A DNA stretch of 64,000 bases from Pyrofollis japonicus (lineage in GTDB: Archaea > Thermoproteota > Thermoprotei_A > Sulfolobales > Pyrodictiaceae). The notes below the pieces were generated by a model. The model worked only from the letters and a program-made list of their open reading frames with translations, searched no databases and was not told where the DNA came from. The DNA is taken from the NCBI RefSeq assembly GCF_033097485.1, contig NZ_AP028634.1:1541126-1605125 (forward strand). Direction: 5' to 3'. Position numbers and translations under genes: made by a program. Positions 17,160 through 26,391 of this stretch are shown in pieces. Each line of letters opens with the position of its first letter. Positions within the stretch are counted from its first letter, which is position 1.

Positions 17160-17190
17160 TAAAGTTATTACTTTGTTATTACTTTTTATT
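17160..17190 (+). terminator. T-rich terminator after the nitrilase gene
   Basis: Two short repeats of GTTATTACTT are followed by a CTTTTTATT tract just after the nitrilase stop, before the convergent orphan gene. Archaeal transcription ends at such oligo-T tracts without needing a hairpin. Confidence 0.45.
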
Positions 17191-17196
17191 GCCAGA

Positions 17197-18834
17197 CTAA
17201 GAGGCTTGGCCAGGCCAACCATATATATGTGACGCACTATCTTCTATATTTACGTCTATATACATGGAGTCTACATAGTATGCGGTATTCTTGCTCATCA
17301 ATAGAAACTTTGTATTGCCGCGATAATAGCCTCCGACCATAGCTGTTGTATCGTCGTTAAGCGATACAATGGACTCGGCCATGTAGATATTCGAATTGAT
17401 TCTGTCCAATGATATGCTGGGTCCAATGCTGAGCACCAGAAGCGGTAAGGCCTCTGAGACGCTTAGCCCTGCCGATAAAGCGTATGTGAGAAGGTCTGAG
17501 ACAATTAGTGAGGCGGTCAGACTACCAGGTGCTTTTATCTCAGCGTTCTTGTTCTTATATACATAATGGTCATACATATCGTATGCCACTTTGGTACCAT
17601 GCAGTGTTGACACGCTCCTAATAATATTATATGCTTTTGCAGCAGTAGTTGAGCCCATTGCTGGGTTTAAGTCAATTTCTTCCCACGGAACCAATTGATT
17701 ATTAGTTATGCGTGGCCTTACAAGGGCTACATAAAAGTCGCCAATATCTTTGCACTTCAGGTTCTTTAACCATAGATATGATTTACACTTCTTTATATGA
17801 TATTTTGCAAGTGCTGCATCGCCCTTAATCCCGAGCGCTAGTATAGCCTCCTTGGTATTGTCTAGATTAATATATTGGCCATTCTTATACGCATGGTTCT
17901 TTAGCTCAGTCACATGGTGGAACCATAGTCTTCCGCCAGATAATTGGAAAGAAGGGCCAGGTATTGAATACGAGTAGCCCGCGTCAGCTCCCGTTTTCTC
18001 TATTAGCGCATTCATATTGAAATCAAAGTTGATGATCCATTTGCTACTATAATCTATATTAAGAACCTCAGTAATGTGATGTAAGTGATTTAGACTATTA
18101 TGTGCCGATACATGTGTGAGTATTATAGGTAGGCCCTTGTCTAATAATACTGCATAGGTATTCTCCCTTTTAAGTACATAACAGATGTAAAGAGTGTCGT
18201 CAAGCGGGTCCTGATAGCAAAGTTTTACCTCATTCGGCGGGAACTCGTCGTCTGAGCTAACACTTTTCTGTGCCTTGGCCCTATTCTTTAAAATCTCTTT
18301 TGGTTCGATATACTTTCCGAGCTCTTGCGACGATGCAAATAAGAGTTTTTTATTATCCAGTGCATTTGTGCCAAGATTTATTGAAACGCTATAACCCTTA
18401 GTTACCAAGTATATATCCAGCGGGACACTTCTTAGAACTAAGTGTAGACCATTCTTATCCTCTGCAAACCCCACGAGGAGCACGCCAGGCCGCGGAGAAT
18501 TCTTTGATATGCCAAGAACCTTACCCCATTTATCAATGTAGTTACGAATAGGCTTAATGCTTAGGCTAACTGTTTCTCCATGCGTACGACTTGTTGTAAG
18601 CAGCTTTAGCGAGCCATTCGGCATCCATCCGTAGACTTGTATCACTGCCCTCTTAGCTCCTGGAATTTTCACTGAAATGGTCTGCCCTCCCCCTATCCAG
18701 GGTCTAGGAGGCTCATATGTTACTGATATACCTTGTACATCAAAGCTAACCGTGCTTAGCCTAGAATAAGCGTATGCAGCAGCAACACCTATGACTAGAA
18801 AAGATAAAACAATTATTATAACTGATCGCTTCAA
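17197..18834 (-). CDS. Orphan secreted or membrane-anchored protein
   Basis: I do not recognise this 545-residue protein. A basic N-terminus and a hydrophobic helix (SVIIIVLSFLVIGVAAAYAY) give a signal peptide or anchor. The first ~120 residues after it look beta-rich (Ig-like: ISVTYEPPRPWIGGGQTISV, then VIQVYGWMPNGSLKLL). The rest mixes alpha and beta, with few cysteines. There is no second clear membrane span, though ~440-475 is hydrophobic. It and its flank are visibly AT-richer than their neighbours and carry more ATA/TTA codons, which suggests lineage-specific or transferred DNA. It may be a cell-surface protein. Confidence 0.6.
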   Translation of the reverse strand: MKRSVIIIVLSFLVIGVAAAYAYSRLSTVSFDVQGISVTYEPPRPWIGGGQTISVKIPGAKRAVIQVYGWMPNGSLKLLTTSRTHGETVSLSIKPIRNYIDKWGKVLGISKNSPRPGVLLVGFAEDKNGLHLVLRSVPLDIYLVTKGYSVSINLGTNALDNKKLLFASSQELGKYIEPKEILKNRAKAQKSVSSDDEFPPNEVKLCYQDPLDDTLYICYVLKRENTYAVLLDKGLPIILTHVSAHNSLNHLHHITEVLNIDYSSKWIINFDFNMNALIEKTGADAGYSYSIPGPSFQLSGGRLWFHHVTELKNHAYKNGQYINLDNTKEAILALGIKGDAALAKYHIKKCKSYLWLKNLKCKDIGDFYVALVRPRITNNQLVPWEEIDLNPAMGSTTAAKAYNIIRSVSTLHGTKVAYDMYDHYVYKNKNAEIKAPGSLTASLIVSDLLTYALSAGLSVSEALPLLVLSIGPSISLDRINSNIYMAESIVSLNDDTTAMVGGYYRGNTKFLLMSKNTAYYVDSMYIDVNIEDSASHIYGWPGQAS

Positions 18835-19129
18835 GAGAGAGAACCACCGTTTTTCACCGTTGCGCTCTCCGTGCTGCGTATTGATTATAAAAATATATCG
18901 AGTGTGTGCATTATGTATAAAAAGTTTTTATGGGCCGACCTTCCGATATCAAAATTATTAAAGTTTTTTCTATTGACATATTTCGCCGGATAGCTGACGC
19001 TTGAAAATATCGTAGGCTTGAAATTATGCTATGTGTTAAACTTTTCAGAATTACTTAAACTTGACTTAGTATTTAGGTAGAGCCGGGAGAGGATTATGTG
19101 GTTAGTTAGCCAGATATGATTGAGAAGAT
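18835..19129. other. AT-rich intergenic stretch
   Basis: About 295 bases lie between the orphan secreted gene and tRNA-Val. They are strongly AT-rich (for example a run near 18890 with AAAAATATATCG). No open frame, repeat array or RNA fold stands out. Several TATA-like tracts exist, and those nearest 18860-18900 could serve the orphan gene on the minus strand. Confidence 0.5.
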
Positions 19130-19207
19130 TGGTGGGCCCGCGGGGATTTGAACCCCGGACCTCCGCCGTGTAAGGGCGGCGTCCTAACCAGGCTAGACGA
19201 CGGGCCC
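19130..19207 (-). tRNA. tRNA-Val (TAC)
   Basis: Read on the minus strand, the acceptor GGGCCCG (19207-19201) pairs with CGGGCCC (19140-19134), followed by A and an encoded CCA (19132-19130). The anticodon stem CCGCC/GGCGG encloses the loop CTTACAC, giving anticodon TAC for valine. The T arm is CCGGG-TTCAAAT-CCCCG with a GC-rich stem. There is no intron. Confidence 0.93.
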
Positions 19208-19357
19208 GCTCAGCTTCTTCCAAGTTTGTTACAAGATAGGGATACAAGCTAAGGGGTAAATGCTTTACGGCGCCCCTTTTTTAAGCCCAAAGCATCCTTA
19301 ATTCTCCTTAGCAATACCTAGTACTTGGCATGTGAGTAGAGGTATGGTGTTTTAGCC

Positions 19358-19966
19358 TTGTCGGGGCAAGAACTTGGTGTAGAGATTTTGCGCGAAATAG
19401 TATGCGATGGTAAGAAGATAGTCTTGGCTAAAGGCGATATAACAAGGGTTTCATGCGACGCCGTGGTGAATCCCGCAAACAGCCTCATGATAATGGGTGG
19501 CGGCGTTGCTGGCGCGTTAAGGCGTGCGGCAGGCGAAGAGGTTGAAGCCGAGGCTAGGCGGCGTGCCCCGGTACCAGTAGGAAGGGCTATATCGACTTCT
19601 GCGGGCAGGCTCCAGCCACGTATCCGCTACATAATCCATGCACCTACAATGGAGCGACCAGCTATGCGTACGACCGAGTCCAAGGTCAGAAAAGCTACGG
19701 AGGCTGCGCTCGAAGAGGCTAAGCGCCTTGGTGTGAGCTGTGTAGCCTTTCCCGCAATGGGTGCAGGTGTTGGCGGCCTCTCTGCCTCGGACAGTCTGAA
19801 AGCAATGCTGGAGGCCTTGGACGAGTTCTGGGGCAGGTCGGATACCCCTAGCCAGGTAGTATTCATAGCCTATAGTGATGCGGATGCAAAACAGTTCCTA
19901 AAAGTAATTGATCGCATAAAAATGAAAACATGCAAACAGACTGGTTCCTCGAGGAGCCCTGCCTAG
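19358..19966 (+). CDS. Macro-domain protein (ADP-ribose binding)
   Basis: This is a single macro domain of about 190 residues. The ligand-binding segments are clear: CDAVVNPANSLMIMGGGVAGALRRAAG (seen as VVNPANS and GGGVAGAL), then YIIHAPTM, and FPAMGAGVGGLS with the glycine-rich loop. Macro domains bind ADP-ribose or its derivatives and often remove ADP-ribose from proteins or nucleic acids. The start is a TTG at 19358 with no strong SD; a later start near the GVEILREI segment is possible. The 3' end is six bases from the convergent HTH gene. The substrate is unknown. Confidence 0.85.
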   Translation: MSGQELGVEILREIVCDGKKIVLAKGDITRVSCDAVVNPANSLMIMGGGVAGALRRAAGEEVEAEARRRAPVPVGRAISTSAGRLQPRIRYIIHAPTMERPAMRTTESKVRKATEAALEEAKRLGVSCVAFPAMGAGVGGLSASDSLKAMLEALDEFWGRSDTPSQVVFIAYSDADAKQFLKVIDRIKMKTCKQTGSSRSPA

Positions 19967-19972
19967 TTTAGA

Positions 19973-20380
19973 CTATTTCTTTTCCTCCTTAGGGGGCTCT
20001 AGTATAATTCGTATCTCCTTCACAGCTGTTTTTACAACTTTTCTTACTCCTCGCACACCGGGTCTATACTCTGATCGTACCAGCCCTATCTCTTCTAGTC
20101 TCCTAACCTGTGTCGACGCATTGGCCTTACTCTGCTTTATCATATCAGCTATCTCTCCTACATCGGCCTCCCTCCTCAGCAGCTCCATGAGTATCTTTAT
20201 CCTTGTCGGGCTTGCAAGGGCACTGCATACACGGTATATGTATTCTTCTCCTGAAACTATAAGAACACCGTCCTTTTCAATTATTCCTTCCCTTGTTACT
20301 TCGGTTTTCTGCTTGGTCTCGTTCGTTTGTGCGAGCGACAAATTTGGTCTCCCACTTTCTAAATACATGAGAGTCTGCAT
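19973..20380 (-). CDS. ArsR-like winged-helix transcriptional regulator
   Basis: A winged-helix DNA-binding domain spans about residues 45-115: YRVCSALASPTRIKILMELL, then VGEIADMIKQSKANASTQVRRLEEIGLV as the recognition region. A charged N-terminal arm of ~40 residues precedes it. A basic Lys/Arg tail ends in EPPKEEKK. No metal-binding Cys pair is visible, so it is probably not a metal sensor. The ATG at 20380 is used; MYLES, four residues later, is an alternative. It stands alone between the macro-domain gene (convergent) and Rio2, and no operator was identified. Confidence 0.8.
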   Translation of the reverse strand: MQTLMYLESGRPNLSLAQTNETKQKTEVTREGIIEKDGVLIVSGEEYIYRVCSALASPTRIKILMELLRREADVGEIADMIKQSKANASTQVRRLEEIGLVRSEYRPGVRGVRKVVKTAVKEIRIILEPPKEEKK

Positions 20381-20500
20381 TTTTGAATGCTACGCTTCTT
20401 ACGTGAAAAAGGTGTATGCATAGTCGCCTATTTAACCACAATACTAGTTGCAACCTGGCCTTAATAGAAACAGAGAAATAAAACCTATTTAGTGCCAACG

Positions 20501-21403
20501 CTATAGCAGTTCCTCTGCCTCGCCCCTTATATAGCGAAGAGCCTTCTCTGCGTCGACTTGGACGCGATACTTCTTCCTAAAGAAGCGAGTTATGTACTCG
20601 ACATCGCGGCGTAGTAGCTGCTCTGCAGCAGGGTGTTCCCTCTCAACATACTGTGGCCAATCAATTATGTATGGTAGTTCTTCCTCGTCAACTATAGCTA
20701 CAAGAACATTATACTCGCTAAGGTCTCCATGAACGACGCCTACGTCTAGATAAGCCTTTCTCAGTGTTTCAAGAATCTTGTAGAGCATTGACTCCGGGTT
20801 CACGGGGTTCTCGTAAAGGTATAGCTCAACTCCTTCGATGTACTCGGTTACCACGACATGCCTACTATAACCAATCGGTTTTGGAACCAGTGCACCTACC
20901 TTGTAGAGCTCCTCAAGTACTCTGAACTCTCTCTGACCGGCAACCTTTGCTAGCTCGAACCAAGACGAGTAAGGCTTTGATGCAGCGTAGTGCCTAACTC
21001 TTACGACGCGTTGAAAACTCGTCCTACCAACCCTATGAAACTTGACAATAACCCTTTCGCCGGCAGGTGTGAGCCCCGAGTAAACATCGCTCTCCTTACC
21101 AACGCCTAGCTTATCCCCCAAAGCACTGAGAAGGCCTCTCTCGACAAGCGAGCGCAAAGCGAGCATGTCAAGGCCGAGATAAGTCAATCTGTATCCTACG
21201 TATTCTCCTATCCTTCGCCGGACTAGTTTCAGCGAGTTAAGTTTCTGTAAAACCATTGCCACGTGGGTTGACGGCATCCTAACCCTTCTCTCAATAACCT
21301 CAACTGGCACGTACTCGTATCTGCTCATTTCCCGCTCTATGACTGCCAATACCTTGAAATCTCTATCTACAAGCTTTTTATACGTAAGCGCTATTAACAC
21401 CAA
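20501..21403 (-). CDS. rio2: Rio2-family serine/threonine protein kinase
   Basis: Rio2 kinases act in maturation of the small ribosomal subunit. The N-terminal winged helix (about residues 1-90) typical of Rio2 is followed by the kinase. The nucleotide loop is GVGKESDVYSG, the ATP Lys is in VIVKFHRVG, the catalytic loop is VVHGDLSEYNVLV (Asp and Asn) and the metal motif is IIDWPQYV. The 300-residue length is normal. Usual Rio2 order is preserved throughout with no missing catalytic residue. The ATG at 21403 is in a good context. Its upstream neighbour (divergent) is the tandem nucleotidyltransferase-like pair. Confidence 0.92.
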   Translation of the reverse strand: MVLIALTYKKLVDRDFKVLAVIEREMSRYEYVPVEVIERRVRMPSTHVAMVLQKLNSLKLVRRRIGEYVGYRLTYLGLDMLALRSLVERGLLSALGDKLGVGKESDVYSGLTPAGERVIVKFHRVGRTSFQRVVRVRHYAASKPYSSWFELAKVAGQREFRVLEELYKVGALVPKPIGYSRHVVVTEYIEGVELYLYENPVNPESMLYKILETLRKAYLDVGVVHGDLSEYNVLVAIVDEEELPYIIDWPQYVEREHPAAEQLLRRDVEYITRFFRKKYRVQVDAEKALRYIRGEAEELL

Positions 21404-21590
21404 GGCACTATCTCCTTACCTAGACTATGCCGGTCTGCAACCGATCCCGCAGAAAGGTCTAACTTCTGCACCCAGCTTATTAAGAGAATTTCCTCTACTC
21501 GCACCTTCACACAAGAGAAGATATATAGGGAGGCCTTGACTAAAGAAAGGGTTTAGAAAAAAGTAAGCAGGCTATACAAGGGTGGGAGAC

Positions 21591-22061
21591 ATGAATGCTA
21601 TGCAGAAGCTTCACTACGATGAACTAGGCAAGTGTCTTGAGAAACTAAAAGCACTCAGAAAATATGCCCCCAAGAATGTTGTTGACGATGTTGACGACAT
21701 GTACTTGATAGAATGGGCTAGGTTTAAGCGGGCAATAGCGGAGAAAGCAGCAGAATGCATAAAGGAATTACTTGGAAACATTGTCAAGGAAATATATTAC
21801 ATAGAGCTATCAGACTCGTGGATAGGCAGAGACATAGACCTCTACATAGTCCTTGATGAAGAGAAAGCCACGAGCCTCGATGCCCGCGAAGTCGAAGAAA
21901 CACTCGAAGAACTGTTAACGAAGCTAACTCTGCAGGCGGGAGTAGACATAAGGCCATATACAGATACTCCGTCCATTTTTGAAATACATACGAGCATAGG
22001 CGGAATATATGGATCTAAAGGGTTGCCACGAAGCGTGCGCCCCATAAAGCTATACCCCTAG
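21591..22061 (+). CDS. Nucleotidyltransferase-like protein, first of a tandem pair
   Basis: This protein of about 156 residues has an N-terminal helical half (including WARFKRAIAEKAAECIKELL). It then has a polymerase-beta-type signature: DSWIGRDIDLYIVLDE carries an Asp-x-Asp pair, and VDIRPYTD could provide the third carboxylate. This resembles small MNT-type nucleotidyltransferases, but the glycine-serine motif is degraded (DSWIG). It ends with FEIHTS, shared with the next gene. ATG 21591 follows GGTGGGAG; a GTG at 21582 is an alternative. No HEPN partner is adjacent, so it is not a standard MNT/HEPN toxin-antitoxin pair. Substrate unknown. Confidence 0.6.
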   Translation: MNAMQKLHYDELGKCLEKLKALRKYAPKNVVDDVDDMYLIEWARFKRAIAEKAAECIKELLGNIVKEIYYIELSDSWIGRDIDLYIVLDEEKATSLDAREVEETLEELLTKLTLQAGVDIRPYTDTPSIFEIHTSIGGIYGSKGLPRSVRPIKLYP

Positions 22062-22139
22062 CCTTATTGCTCGTATTTTATTATCCAGGGAAACAGTTGA
22101 AAAGCCCCCTTTGAGTTCCCAAACCTCGGAGAATTACTT

Positions 22140-22607
22140 ATGAATCTCGACGACCTCGTTGGATGTGTTATCAATAATATGAAGAGGCATGATGGGGAGC
22201 TACGCAGGCTTCTGCGTAGCCTACTTTCATCTCCAAGTGAAGTGCCTTGGTCTCGTCTTGAGTGGCAAAGAGCTAAATACATCATTGCGAGAGGGATTGC
22301 CGAGTGTTTCTGTAAAAATAATTGCAGAGTCTACTTACTGGAAATGCACGGCGGGGAGCCAAGTGATGGGCTCGGAGACAAGGACATAGATATGGCGATT
22401 GACTGCCCCGGTGAGAAAATAAATATAGACTTTATCGAGAATATTCTCGAAAAGTATGTTACAAAGTATTTGTCAGGCCTCATAGGGGGAGAAGTAAGGA
22501 GGGAATTAAAAATACCGAATGTTGTTGAGCTGCATACGAGTGATGAGTTCCTAATTAAAAAACACCTTGAGGCTCGCGACAAGCGCTATGCTATAAAGAT
22601 ATGTTAG
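22140..22607 (+). CDS. Nucleotidyltransferase-like protein, second of a tandem pair
   Basis: This divergent paralogue of the preceding gene has 155 residues. The layout is the same: a helical N-terminus with WQRAKYIIARGIAECF aligning to the first gene's WARFKRAIAEKAAECI, then GGEPSDGLGDKDIDMAID with the Asp-x-Asp pair, and a C-terminal VVELHTSDE matching FEIHTS. It has extra cysteines (CFCKNNC). Its start ATG 22140 lies 79 bases after the first gene's stop, so co-transcription is likely. The 3' end overlaps the convergent metallophosphoesterase by four bases. It may be a nucleotidyltransferase or a non-catalytic partner; function is unknown. Confidence 0.6.
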   Translation: MNLDDLVGCVINNMKRHDGELRRLLRSLLSSPSEVPWSRLEWQRAKYIIARGIAECFCKNNCRVYLLEMHGGEPSDGLGDKDIDMAIDCPGEKINIDFIENILEKYVTKYLSGLIGGEVRRELKIPNVVELHTSDEFLIKKHLEARDKRYAIKIC

Positions 22608-24766
22608 CTCCGCTTTCTCGCAACTATTATAGCGAAGGCCACGATCGCTATAACTATAATAGTTGCAACCACTATTGGTGCATTATTTGATCCTGTTGTA
22701 GTAGTTACCTCTTCCTTGGTCTGACGGGGGCTTACAGTACTCGTGGTTGTGGCTGGCTTTGTTTCTGAAGGCGTTGTGGCTGTGGTTTTTGGCTTTGTAG
22801 TCGTGGTCGTTGATGTTGTAGTCTTTGTAGTGGTGGTCTTCGGTGTTGTAGTTGATACTTGCTGGGCTGTTGTTGTCGTGGTTGTCGTAGTTTTTGTTGC
22901 CGGCGTTACTGTTGTAGTCTCTTGTGCACGGTACTTTATCTCGATAGTCTTCGTTGTCTCTTTTCCGGAGGCGTCTGCTACGGTTATTGTTAGCTTAGCC
23001 TCGTTGACTCCCTTTAGGGGCGGGACTACGATGCGTACATATCCGTACGAGTATGCTGGTGTTATTTTGAGCGTCTTTCCGTCATAGCTTAGCTCTGCAG
23101 TGATACTTTCAACGCCCCACGCGTCATCGGATACCTTAAACTCTAGTACAACTTGTCTACCTATTCTCGGAGTTTTCGGCCTCATCTTAACCAGCTTTAT
23201 TGTTGGCGGCTGCTTGTCTTCTGCTATGAAGACAGTTGCCTGGTATTTTTCTCCAAGCTTCGGAGCAGTGTTGGTGTATGCGTATAGGACGCAGCCCAGT
23301 GGCGTACAACGTATATCGTAGTTGTCAAGGCCTTGTAGATATAGCTTGGCAGTCTTTCCTGCCCATTCCATCGGTATTGGTACTGCGACAACCGTTTTCT
23401 TCATCAATGCGGCTATGTTGGGATCAGTTATCTCCAGTATGGTAGTTACTGCTTTGCTTGTTTTCACTAGTGCGGTATCGACTTTCTCTAGGTTAAAGCT
23501 CGCATGCCTACTCCAAGGCTGGGCACTATCACCAAGTATTCTTACTTCACCATTAGCCGCTTTTACCTCTATTACGCGGAAGCCATGGTAGTCGCCGGGT
23601 CTTACGCTGCCACCCGTGGCAGTTGTCACTACGTAGTATATCTTGGTTCCATCGGGCTTTGTTACGTCCGCGTACGAGTCTAGATGCACGTGGCCTGAGA
23701 GCACGAGGGTTGCCTTGCTCTTTGCCTCGAATATCGCCTTTGTTAGGAGCTCAAAGGCTTCTTTGTTACCCTCAACCCAACTGCTGTATACGTAGAGGTA
23801 GTTGCTGTTAGGCTTCTTGGAGAGTAGTATGTTTACCAGGTCCTGCCATGTTGCTGCCTTGAAGCTATGAGGTATGTTGTCAAACACGTGCGTAAAGTGT
23901 GGATGGTGGAATAGGACTATCTTTATTGGCTCATTGCTCGTTGTCAGCACATTGTAGGCCCACGTGGCTTGTGCCTTGTCTATGTACCCATCGCCACCGC
24001 TATCGATTCCCACTACCCGGTAAAGCCCGTATATGCTGAGCGTAAAGTTAAACGGTCCTCTGAAGACAACGAAGTTACGAGAAGCACCAACATGGTCGTG
24101 GTTACCGGGTATGTTTATTAGCGGTTTATCAACAAGGTAGTCAGTCTCAATGCTCTCAGTATATTCTCCGACCTTAGCTGTGTCAGCCGTGTCCCCTGTA
24201 TCAATTATTATGGTATTATTTCCGAGTCCAAGCGTCACTAGATCTGCTGCTAGATCATAGTTGGCAGCCTCTCTGCCATTAGAGTTTATCACGCCGAAGT
24301 GACGGTCAGTCACGTGTACTATTACTAGTTTTTCGAAATCAGATGGGCTTCCTATGTAAACTGCGTGAGGCTCACCGATAGCAATGTTGTCTTTGCTTAC
24401 CACTATTAGGTCGTATAACCCCTTAGGGGCATTGCCTGGAACTTTTACCACATACAAGTTCTGGCTTTTTTGCTTGAACTCGCACTCTATAAAAGCTCCA
24501 TAACCATTGTCTATAAAGACCTTTGCCGGCTCAACGCCTTCGGCGAGCTGTAAGTAGAAACTTCCCCCTGAAGTAATGAACACCGGGGTAGCAAGTCTAG
24601 GATACAGTATTTTTCCGTGTGCTAGCTCTGCTTTAAGCTCTGGCTTAGGTATAGTTATCTCAACTATCTTCCCTTTAGTGTTCTCCGCTATAGCAATGCC
24701 GGATAATAGCGGGGCAGCAATAAGGACCATTATTAGAATAGAGTATAGTGCCTTTGCACGCACCAT
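22604..24766 (-). CDS. Secreted, membrane-anchored metallophosphoesterase
   Basis: A signal peptide (to about residue 27, ending GIAIAEN) is followed by a small beta domain. Next comes a calcineurin-like phosphoesterase: HVTDRHFG, IDTGDTAD, INIPGNHDH, FHHPH and LSGHVHLD, the full metal-ligand series across residues ~150-360. A further beta domain follows. Residues ~620-690 are a Thr-rich spacer, and a C-terminal membrane helix ends in ARKRS. The enzyme should therefore stand off the cell surface on a probably glycosylated stalk and hydrolyse extracellular phosphoesters. In DRHFG, Arg replaces the usual middle residue of D-x-H, which is tolerated. Its neighbours are further surface and uptake proteins. 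Confidence 0.85.
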   Translation of the reverse strand: MVRAKALYSILIMVLIAAPLLSGIAIAENTKGKIVEITIPKPELKAELAHGKILYPRLATPVFITSGGSFYLQLAEGVEPAKVFIDNGYGAFIECEFKQKSQNLYVVKVPGNAPKGLYDLIVVSKDNIAIGEPHAVYIGSPSDFEKLVIVHVTDRHFGVINSNGREAANYDLAADLVTLGLGNNTIIIDTGDTADTAKVGEYTESIETDYLVDKPLINIPGNHDHVGASRNFVVFRGPFNFTLSIYGLYRVVGIDSGGDGYIDKAQATWAYNVLTTSNEPIKIVLFHHPHFTHVFDNIPHSFKAATWQDLVNILLSKKPNSNYLYVYSSWVEGNKEAFELLTKAIFEAKSKATLVLSGHVHLDSYADVTKPDGTKIYYVVTTATGGSVRPGDYHGFRVIEVKAANGEVRILGDSAQPWSRHASFNLEKVDTALVKTSKAVTTILEITDPNIAALMKKTVVAVPIPMEWAGKTAKLYLQGLDNYDIRCTPLGCVLYAYTNTAPKLGEKYQATVFIAEDKQPPTIKLVKMRPKTPRIGRQVVLEFKVSDDAWGVESITAELSYDGKTLKITPAYSYGYVRIVVPPLKGVNEAKLTITVADASGKETTKTIEIKYRAQETTTVTPATKTTTTTTTTAQQVSTTTPKTTTTKTTTSTTTTTKPKTTATTPSETKPATTTSTVSPRQTKEEVTTTTGSNNAPIVVATIIVIAIVAFAIIVARKRS

Positions 24767-24984
24767 CCTACACCAATTAGGGTGTTTCGCCGGAGGGGAT
24801 TAAAATAAGACTAGAATATAGCGCGTAGATCTCCGCATTTGTGCGAGAGCAGCTTGCAATTAATCTACTAACAGGCAATAAGCATAAAAAGAGGGAAAAA
24901 GAATAGAGACTTAATAATTAAAATAATTAAATCGGGTAACAAAAACAAAATCTATGCGAAGTATGTTACATCCACAAAATCTTG

Positions 24985-26391
24985 TTACTTCTTTGACATT
25001 GCTAGCCCGGCTGCTATTAGTGCTATTATTGCGAGAACAAGCCCACCAATGCCATACCAGTACGCTGAGGAGGCTTTATTGTTCGCACTATTTGCTATGC
25101 TCTTCACATTCTCTATCTCCTTGACTTTCTCGGCTAAGGATTTCACCTGGTTATCAATATCGTTGACCTTCTTTACAAGGCTGTTTACATTATTATCAAC
25201 ACTCGTTACTTTCTGCTCAAGGCTGCTTACCTTCTGCTCAAGTGTTGCTACTTTGTTGTTTACAACATTCTCTACTTCCGACTTAATTGTGCCTACTTGT
25301 TGTGCTACAGCTTGTTCTGCTTGCTTTGCCGCCACCTCTTCTACCTGCTTTAGAGCTTTAAGCTCGCCAAGGTATCCTAGGGACCATAGTACGAGGTTCC
25401 TGAAGAATCTCGGGCCATCAAGCATTACGCCGTGATACTTGAATGTCAGCATTGACTGGTATCCGTAGTAGGGCGATTCGCCGCTAACTATGATCGTCTT
25501 AGTAGACTTCCCTACTTTTACGAGTTCAGCTGCAAGCATTACGAATACTCCTTGCTCGCCTACCTGGTGGGCACAGCCGAACTCGCCCGGCTCACCCGGG
25601 TTACGTGGCTGGTGCTCGACAATGTTGCCATTCTTCGTGGTGACAACGATCGGTACTATTGTGTCGGGAGTGCCGCTGGCTATTTTGCCCGTGGCAGGGT
25701 CAACTATCTTGTGGCAGTCGCCGTTCTCGTCAACCCACATTACCGCGCCGGGGCCATGCATTAGCACCTTTTCTGCGCCAAGTGCTATTAGGTCTGCATT
25801 GTACTTTGCAGGCGGCTTTACGAGGCCTACTACACGGTAGGAGCGTCCAGTGTTGCTTACCGGGTCCTCAACGCTCACGTAGTCGCTGCGGAGATGTACT
25901 GGTATACCGTTCTCTGCGAGATAGTCTAGGAGATCGTTACAGATGTGCTGGGCAAGTTCCTGGTTTCCACCCTGTGCTGGATAGTCGCTGTCTGTTGCGC
26001 ACCATAGCATTGAGCCGTCGCCTTTTAGCCAGTCAAGTACTGCTTTCTTTTCGTCTTCGCTCAGAGGGGTGACTGGTTGGCCTATGATGAGGCCGTCAAT
26101 AGATATCTCGCTCTTGGTTAATGCGGTTAGGCCTCCAGTAAGGATAGCGTAGGCCCTGGTCTTGATGCAATTGTCTAGCTGCTCTATCGACGCCTTATCT
26201 GGCACTATGATTACCCAGTAGGCGTCAGGCATGACAGACATCATTGCGCAGACGCCATTAACTTGTTGACCGTGGGCGAGGTCAATCGCGATTGTTGGTA
26301 ACTCTGTTCTAGCGGCATGCACTGCTGGTGCAAATAGCGCGACAAGCAATAGGACGAGAGGAGCGGATAGAGTGAGTATCTTTGTTCTCAT
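24985..26391 (-). CDS. Surface protein with C-terminal coiled-coil stalk and membrane anchor
   Basis: The ATG at 26391 (MRTKILTLSAPLVLLLVALF) starts a clear signal peptide; the frame to 26463 adds an unlikely leader. Residues ~25-350 form an alpha/beta domain with Rossmann-like strands (TIAIDLAHGQQVNG, then AYAILTGG), reminiscent of class I glutamine-amidotransferase-like domains used in surface ABC systems, with no proven catalytic site. Residues ~370-445 are a heptad-rich coiled coil (repeated VSSLEQKV-type units). A terminal membrane helix ends in MSKK. This stalk layout recalls crenarchaeal S-layer anchors. The divergent ABC importer begins at 26673, so a role near that transporter is plausible but inferred. 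Confidence 0.68.
   Translation of the reverse strand: MRTKILTLSAPLVLLLVALFAPAVHAARTELPTIAIDLAHGQQVNGVCAMMSVMPDAYWVIIVPDKASIEQLDNCIKTRAYAILTGGLTALTKSEISIDGLIIGQPVTPLSEDEKKAVLDWLKGDGSMLWCATDSDYPAQGGNQELAQHICNDLLDYLAENGIPVHLRSDYVSVEDPVSNTGRSYRVVGLVKPPAKYNADLIALGAEKVLMHGPGAVMWVDENGDCHKIVDPATGKIASGTPDTIVPIVVTTKNGNIVEHQPRNPGEPGEFGCAHQVGEQGVFVMLAAELVKVGKSTKTIIVSGESPYYGYQSMLTFKYHGVMLDGPRFFRNLVLWSLGYLGELKALKQVEEVAAKQAEQAVAQQVGTIKSEVENVVNNKVATLEQKVSSLEQKVTSVDNNVNSLVKKVNDIDNQVKSLAEKVKEIENVKSIANSANNKASSAYWYGIGGLVLAIIALIAAGLAMSKK

Noticed and set aside
22743-23087. Val-rich open frame on the plus strand
   Set aside because: It is the antisense of the Thr-rich linker and C-terminal anchor of the metallophosphoesterase.
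25049-26072. Several plus-strand frames opposite the stalk protein
   Set aside because: Their composition mirrors the coiled coil and head domain on the other strand.
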